Notes under the pieces: generated by a model
The model's input: the letters and a program-made list of their open reading frames with translations, nothing else
What the model was told of the DNA's origin: nothing
Databases searched by the model: none
Program-made: the position numbers and the translations under genes
Shown here: positions 8,948 to 12,961 of the stretch, in pieces
Layout of the letters: every line of letters starts with the position of its first letter
Position numbering within the stretch: the stretch's first letter is position 1
From: Smittium mucronatum
Lineage: Eukaryota; Kickxellomycota; Harpellomycetes; Harpellales; Legeriomycetaceae
Direction of reading: 5' to 3'
Assembly (NCBI GenBank): GCA_001953115.1
Contig: LSSL01000905.1
Location: 1-12,961 of the forward strand
Length of the DNA stretch: 12,961 bases

Positions 8948-9070
8948 TATTCCCAAATGCAATTAATGTCAAAATGGTTATAATCTCAGAAAAAAAACCC
9001 CATACGTCTTGGTGATATATTTAGATGATATTTTAAATAAATATGAATCATTACGAAACACTAAAAAATT
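8948..9070 (+). pseudogene. Probable decayed 5S rRNA gene
   Basis: CCCCATACG at 8998-9006 followed by CTTGGTG at 9008-9014 resembles the loop-B/helix-III core of 5S rRNA (CCCATCCCGAACTTGGTGG and relatives). GATGATA at 9024-9030 matches the GGTGACGATA region after it. TATTC at 8948 could be the 5' end. It lies about 150 bases past the inferred 23S end on the same strand, the expected place. An A8 run interrupts the core, and helix I cannot be shown. CTTGGTG occurs in plastid and some bacterial 5S sequences, so it does not settle the source. The call is weaker than for the 16S and 23S. Confidence 0.4.
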
Positions 9071-9090
9071 TATATTAGAAAAAAAAATCT

Positions 9091-9130
9091 ACCATTGCCA
9101 AGATGTTGTAATGGTTTTATACCATTTTTA
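9091..9130. repeat. Alternating hairpin arms ACCATT-AATGGT-ACCATT plus T-run
   Basis: ACCATT at 9091-9096, AATGGT at 9110-9115 and ACCATT at 9121-9126 allow two mutually exclusive 6-bp hairpins. The second has a 5-base loop (TTTAT) and runs into a T-rich tail, the shape of an intrinsic terminator. Its position just after the 5S relic is where an rrn terminator would lie. The stems are AT-rich and short, so chance is possible. Confidence 0.35.
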
Positions 9131-9291
9131 TAGAGCAAGAAAACTAATAGATATCAAATAAAAAAACTTAGAAATAATAAAGCGAAAATATGATTTAGTA
9201 TATTATTATTCGATTTTTTAATTTTCAAATTGGCATATCTTCGCATATTCTCGAAAAAAAGTTTTTTTTTTTTTTCATGAAATCTATTTAG

Positions 9292-9357
9292 TAATAAAAA
9301 TTATACTTAAAAATGTATTAATAAAAATTATACTTAAAAATACATTAATAAAAATTA
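9292..9357. repeat. 27-bp tandem repeat, about 2.4 copies
   Basis: The unit TAATAAAAATTATACTTAAA followed by AATGTAT/AATACAT occupies 9292-9318 and 9319-9345, with a 12-base partial copy at 9346-9357. The two full copies differ only by GT versus AC near the end, so the duplication is recent relative to the surrounding decay. It abuts the GC-rich hairpin island at 9369-9413. Confidence 0.95.
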
Positions 9358-9368
9358 ACTAATTTCAT

Positions 9369-9413
9369 CCTGACCCGCTAGGGTCTACATACCATTGCAG
9401 CTTCGGGTCCAGG
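9369..9413. repeat. GC-rich hairpin island
   Basis: CCTGACCCG at 9369-9377 can pair with CGGGTCCAGG at 9404-9413 with one bulged base. The alternative GACCC (9372-9376)/GGGTC (9381-9385) forms a tight hairpin with a 4-base loop. More than half the bases are G or C, in surroundings of under 20%. It does not fit a tRNA: no T-loop and no 7-base anticodon loop. The likely nature is a young insertion such as the end of a small mobile element, or a mitochondrial-type GC cluster. Confidence 0.6.
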
Positions 9414-12185
9414 GAAAAAAAATCATTTCTATTTTAAATTTGCTATATATAATTAAGGAAATACTTTAAGCTATTTATTTTATTCAAACTTGATGATAGA
9501 ATATATTAAAAAATCGTTCAAAAAAGCCAATAAAAGTGTAAAAAGTTATTTCCATATTAAAAAATTTATTTAATTTTTGTTTCAATATCAAGATTTATTT
9601 ATTATTTAGATAATTTAATAAGTCTGAGCTCCATGTGGAACTATTTTTCTTAATATTTTAAAGAAAATATATATTGATTTCACCCTAAAGTATAATCTTT
9701 CTAAATTTTTCTAAATATTTTTGTTTCATAAAATAATTAGATACTTTAAAATAAAAATATTAATAAATTTTGCTTTATTACAATTCAAGTTAAAAGAATA
9801 TGTTATTTTAACAAAATTTAAATTAAAAACCAAGGGATTTACTAAAAAATGTCAAATATTTTTAAAAATTTAAATTATACTCGACGAGGGCGAAATTTTG
9901 ATTTTTATAAGTAATTTTGCAAAAAATTTAAAGTTATTTTAATCTTTCAACCAAAAAAATTTACAAGAATTTCCTATTATCGAAGTAATATGATTTTTTA
10001 TTAGGAAAGTCTTATAAATTGAGATAAAATATAATATAATTCATCATCTCACGCAAAATTTAATAAAATTATTTAATTTTTTTTAGTACATACTATTTTA
10101 AATTATTATTTTCTACATAACCTAATTTTTTATAAATAACAAAATCTCAAACTCAAAAAATTAAAGATTGTATTTTAATTTGAATGAAGATTTGAAAAAA
10201 ATATTATTTAGTTAGAAATCTAGTTTTAATAACAGCTTTTAAGACTTTTTTCGTTTTATTGACAGTATTTTTTTGGTAAATGTGACTGAGAGTCATATTT
10301 TTATAACTATAATTTGTTTAGGAAGTCTTTTAGGTGAAATTTAAAAATAAAAATAAATAAAAAAACCCCTTTATTTTTTTTAAAAATTATATTCTATAAT
10401 ATTTTTAGAAAAATATTTTCCTGTATAATTAGAATAACTTGCGTTAAATCACTAAAATCTGCTATACTATTACTTTTTTCCGCGTGTAGTAAGATGTGCA
10501 GATTAAAGCCAATATAAATAGTTGAATTATATTTTTTATCTGGAGTTTTTAGTTAAAATATGTAAGATTTCATATAAATTTTTTTTTTGCAGTATAATCA
10601 ATAGTTATATTTGAAAGGCAGATTTAAGAAATATTTTTAATTTTGTATACTTTTTCAATTATTTTTTGAATTTCATTTTTTTTTGCAAATTAAATGAATT
10701 AAAATAGATATTATGAATTGGTTTATTTTAGAAAATTAATAAATATATATATTTTCCACCAATTTAAAATTAATAGATTATTTAATTTGTTTTTTTTAGA
10801 AAATAAAAATCTTCAAAATGTAAAGAAAGAGAATGAATATGATATATTTTTTAAATTTATCTACGATATTTATTAATCTAAAGTTTATTTAATAATTTTA
10901 TGACCCTCCAGAATATTTAATTTTTTAGATGTAGTAACGGATATGCTAATCTAAAAACAAAAAATTTCATGTATTTTCATAACTAATTTTTTGTAAAAAT
11001 AATCATAACACCCGAGGAAAAAAGTGATTAAATTCTGTAAATATTTTTATTTAGATTAAAAAAAAGGTCATAAAAAATATTAAAAATAACATAATTTAAT
11101 TGAAATTACTAAAGACCATTTTTTGATTTATTAAAACATACAACTTGTAAATTCTAGTAACAAGCTAAATAATAATAATAAACTATTAATTTTTTATCAA
11201 GAAATTAAATAATATATTTTTTAAGATCATTTTAGTTAATTTAATATGTGTAAACTATTTAATGGAAAAAGGAAAATTAATTTTCAGAATTTTTTGGGTA
11301 AATAAATTTATAACATGAAAAATACATAAATTAGAATAATTTTAATAGATAGATTTTCTAGGTCGTTTTAATATTTAGATAGTTTCCTTGTCTATAGTAA
11401 ACTTTATTTGTTTATTTATGTACAGAACAATATTTAATATAGGTTTTTAAATAAAAAAAAAGTGAAAATTAATCTGAAAAACAATATTCAAATAAAATAT
11501 TTTCTTTTCAATTCTTAAAATAAAAATTCTAGCTATTAAAAAATGATGAGATTTTAATTTTATAATTTCAAGTATTTTTTCTTTTTTGTATGCGGGGGAG
11601 GGGGGGGGACGGTGCTCCATCCTAAGTACCATTTAAGTTAAAGCGAAAATTTTCTTTGAATTTATGAAGATAATAAAACTGTTATTATAAAAAAAATACG
11701 GATATAGTGTAAATATAAAATATATGAGATTTTAAAACCCAAAAATATAATGAAATTTGGAGTGATAAGGGAATGATAAAAAAATTCTAATAAGTTTTCT
11801 ATTCGGAAATTATTTTTTGTATATTATTATGAAATTAGATCTTTATTTTTGAATGATTATGGTTTGGTTTTTTTGACAGAAAGATAAATTCAGCTTTATT
11901 TCAGCTGAAAACTTCAGAAAAACTAGTTAATTTTAACAAAGAAAAGTTATATTTACAATTTATTTTTTTAAAAAAAGTGATTTGATTATCACTGATATTT
12001 AAGTATGGGTTATAAATGACAAAAATCTATCAATTTTTTTTTTTATAAAAATATAAAATACAATAAAAATAATTTCGACTAAATATTTAAACAAAAAAAT
12101 AGTGATACTTTTGAATATAATAAGGAAAAGGGATTAAATATTCATTAGAATTAATTAGAATAAAAGTTTCAAAATAATAATATTT
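9414..12185. other. Long AT-rich gene-free stretch
   Basis: About 2.8 kb at roughly 13-20% G+C in sampled rows. No open frame beyond chance length, no convincing tRNA fold and no protein remnant could be named. The only outstanding item is the G-rich tract at 11594-11608. If the flanking relics are bacterial, this is probably erased protein-coding DNA, but the sequence shows nothing that proves it. Confidence 0.5.
11594..11608 (+). repeat. G5-A-G9 tract
   Basis: Fifteen bases, fourteen of them G, in very AT-rich DNA, preceded by TGC and followed by ACGGTGCTCC. It is a candidate quadruplex or slippage-grown tract and a counterpart on the opposite strand sense to the C11 tract at 2128-2138. 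Confidence 0.9.
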
Positions 12186-12320
12186 TGGTTAGTTTGAGGG
12201 GGAGTTCAATCAATCTCTTTCCACGAGCAATTTCCGACAACTCGTGCGGGACTGAAAGTTACTTATTATGCAGACAGTCTCAAATTTTATCGGCTCAATT
12301 GCTTTGAAGTATGGTTTTCA
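12186..12320. other. GC-richer island with a 6-bp hairpin, identity unknown
   Basis: About 40% G+C over about 130 bases, against under 20% around it. CACGAG at 12222-12227 pairs with CTCGTG at 12241-12246 across a 13-base loop. Two + strand frames are open across most of it, and a third for part, because it is stop-poor; none starts with a usable ATG and long extension, and no family is recognised. On the minus strand GTCCCGCACGAG differs by one base from the 16S word GTCCCGCAACGAG, probably by chance. It escaped the decay seen nearby, so it is either a recent insertion (transposon fragment) or a constrained element. Confidence 0.45.
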
Positions 12321-12680
12321 TAGTATATTTAAATATTTTTGGCAATAATTTTTTTTTTAAAAAAATCTTATAAATTTAGAATCAGATTTATCGATGTCAC
12401 TATGATTGGAATTTTGACTCAAGCATCTAAAAAATAAACCCTATCAAATACTAAAAAAAAATTAAAAAAATAGTACGAAATTTTAGAAATGAATAAGCAT
12501 TTGAAAGACGTTTTAAGCTCAAAATTCTTTACTCTGCATTATCTTAAATTATAAAAGGTTTAATTAAATCATTTAAATTAGTTAAACAGCTTTAATAAAA
12601 TTAATATAGTCAAGTTCCGTCAATATCAATTGAATATTTTTGTTGATATAAACTTATATTTTTTATCTAGAAAAAGGAAT
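12321..12680. other. AT-rich stretch without a gene
   Basis: No open frame, repeat or RNA structure of note was seen between the GC-richer island and the tRNA-Leu relic. Confidence 0.5.
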
Positions 12681-12768
12681 ACAGAAGAGATATAAAGCGG
12701 TAGACGTGGTTCTTGATCAAAATTAATTTTTAGAAGATAGCGAAAATAATAAAATATGTAACAATGTT
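12681..12768 (+). pseudogene. Decayed tRNA-Leu relic
   Basis: CGGTAGACG at 12698-12706 matches the D-loop of bacterial leucine tRNAs. The preceding bases agree with the acceptor/D-arm of tRNA-Leu(CAA) at about 13 of 19 positions with one gap. GTT and then GATCAAAAT (12715-12723) match the anticodon arm, with CAA in place and a 2-base insertion. TTAGAAGATAGCG resembles the long variable arm (CGTAGAAATACG). The T-arm is not recognisable and the stems no longer pair. It is dead but identifiable, and on the same strand as the rrn relic. The ends are estimated from the family length of about 85-88 bases. Confidence 0.5.
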
Positions 12769-12961
12769 TTTAAATTTTAATTCTCAGAGCATAAGTGATT
12801 TATAGTATTAATAAAGTTTCCCGGAAATCTAGAAGAACTTTGTTAACAAAATATAGACAAATTCTATTCATGATTTAAAAATTATTATTATTTATCCTCC
12901 ACTTCTATCAATTGCACTCAAAAATTAAATCATGGATTATATATAAAAAGGAAAATATAAT
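12769..12961. other. AT-rich right end, nothing recognised
   Basis: No open frame or structure. The stretch continues the low-G+C plateau to the edge of the window. Confidence 0.5.

Noticed and set aside
3825..9070. Functional but fast-evolving plastid or mitochondrial rRNA, or myxomycete-type RNA editing
   Set aside because: Universal sites are lost by substitution as well as deletion, conserved and variable positions decayed alike, and no protein gene accompanies the rRNAs. C-insertion editing would leave motifs intact except for single missing bases.
9385..9405. Minus-strand CCGAAGCTGC, identical to a 23S word near E. coli 1145
   Set aside because: Wrong strand, outside the 23S relic and isolated. 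The GC-rich island makes such a match likely by chance.
11447..11632. 61-codon open frame on the minus strand
   Set aside because: Length is at the chance level. Its N-terminus is encoded by the G-rich tract, and the rest is F/I/K-rich with no recognisable motif or ribosome-binding context.
12184..12258. Minus-strand frame with a short ARGK-type stretch, faintly like GyrA/ParC repeats
   Set aside because: Only about 25 codons between stops and no second motif; too short to call.
2301..12961. Genes in a code with reassigned stop codons, such as ciliate UAA/UAG as Gln
   Set aside because: Frames become open almost everywhere because only TGA remains, and the translations are low-complexity with no recognisable family.
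2301..12961. Fungal repeat-induced point mutation as the cause of AT-richness
   Set aside because: The relics show transversions and many insertions and deletions relative to bacterial rRNA, not only C-to-T and G-to-A changes.

Overview
The window has no intact gene. From about 2300 to the right end it is extremely AT-rich (hand counts of several 60-base rows give roughly 13-20% G+C). Stop codons are dense in all frames, and no open frame is longer than chance would give. The first ~1.7 kb is different: about 30-35% G+C in sampled rows, with a perfect CGCG-containing inverted repeat and a decayed duplication, so it looks like ordinary non-coding eukaryotic (arthropod-like) DNA. Composition falls to about 20% G+C between 1740 and 2300 and then to the low plateau.

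The main result is inside the AT-rich part. Read against the bacterial ribosomal RNA operon from memory, it holds an ordered, same-strand series of short matches: a decayed 16S gene (about 3825-5195), a tRNA-Ile(GAU) relic (about 5817-5895), a doubtful tRNA-Ala relic, a decayed 23S gene (about 6735-8800) and a probable 5S relic (about 8948-9070). About a dozen anchors in the 16S and a dozen in the 23S run in the correct order, some with nearly exact spacing. Many bases essential to any working ribosome are substituted or deleted, including four bases in the peptidyl-transferase centre. The genes have the same base composition as their surroundings. I therefore read them as pseudogenes, a fossil rrn operon, and not as working rRNA genes. 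A probable tRNA-Leu relic near 12681 suggests that the decayed bacterial-type DNA reaches the right edge.

A few anchors that differ between bacterial groups (GAACTCAAA and AGTCGGA in the 16S, and the Ile tRNA in the spacer) fit a gammaproteobacterial source, possibly an insect symbiont relative, better than a plastid or mitochondrion. This is an inference from very short stretches. The two leading explanations are an old bacterial insertion decaying in a eukaryotic nuclear genome, and a decayed non-coding part of a symbiont or organelle genome. The host-like left flank and the lengthened spacers favour the first.

The rest is simple repeats, a C11 tract and a G-rich tract, a 27-bp tandem repeat beside a small GC-rich hairpin island (9292-9413), a second GC-rich island (12186-12320), and long gene-free stretches.
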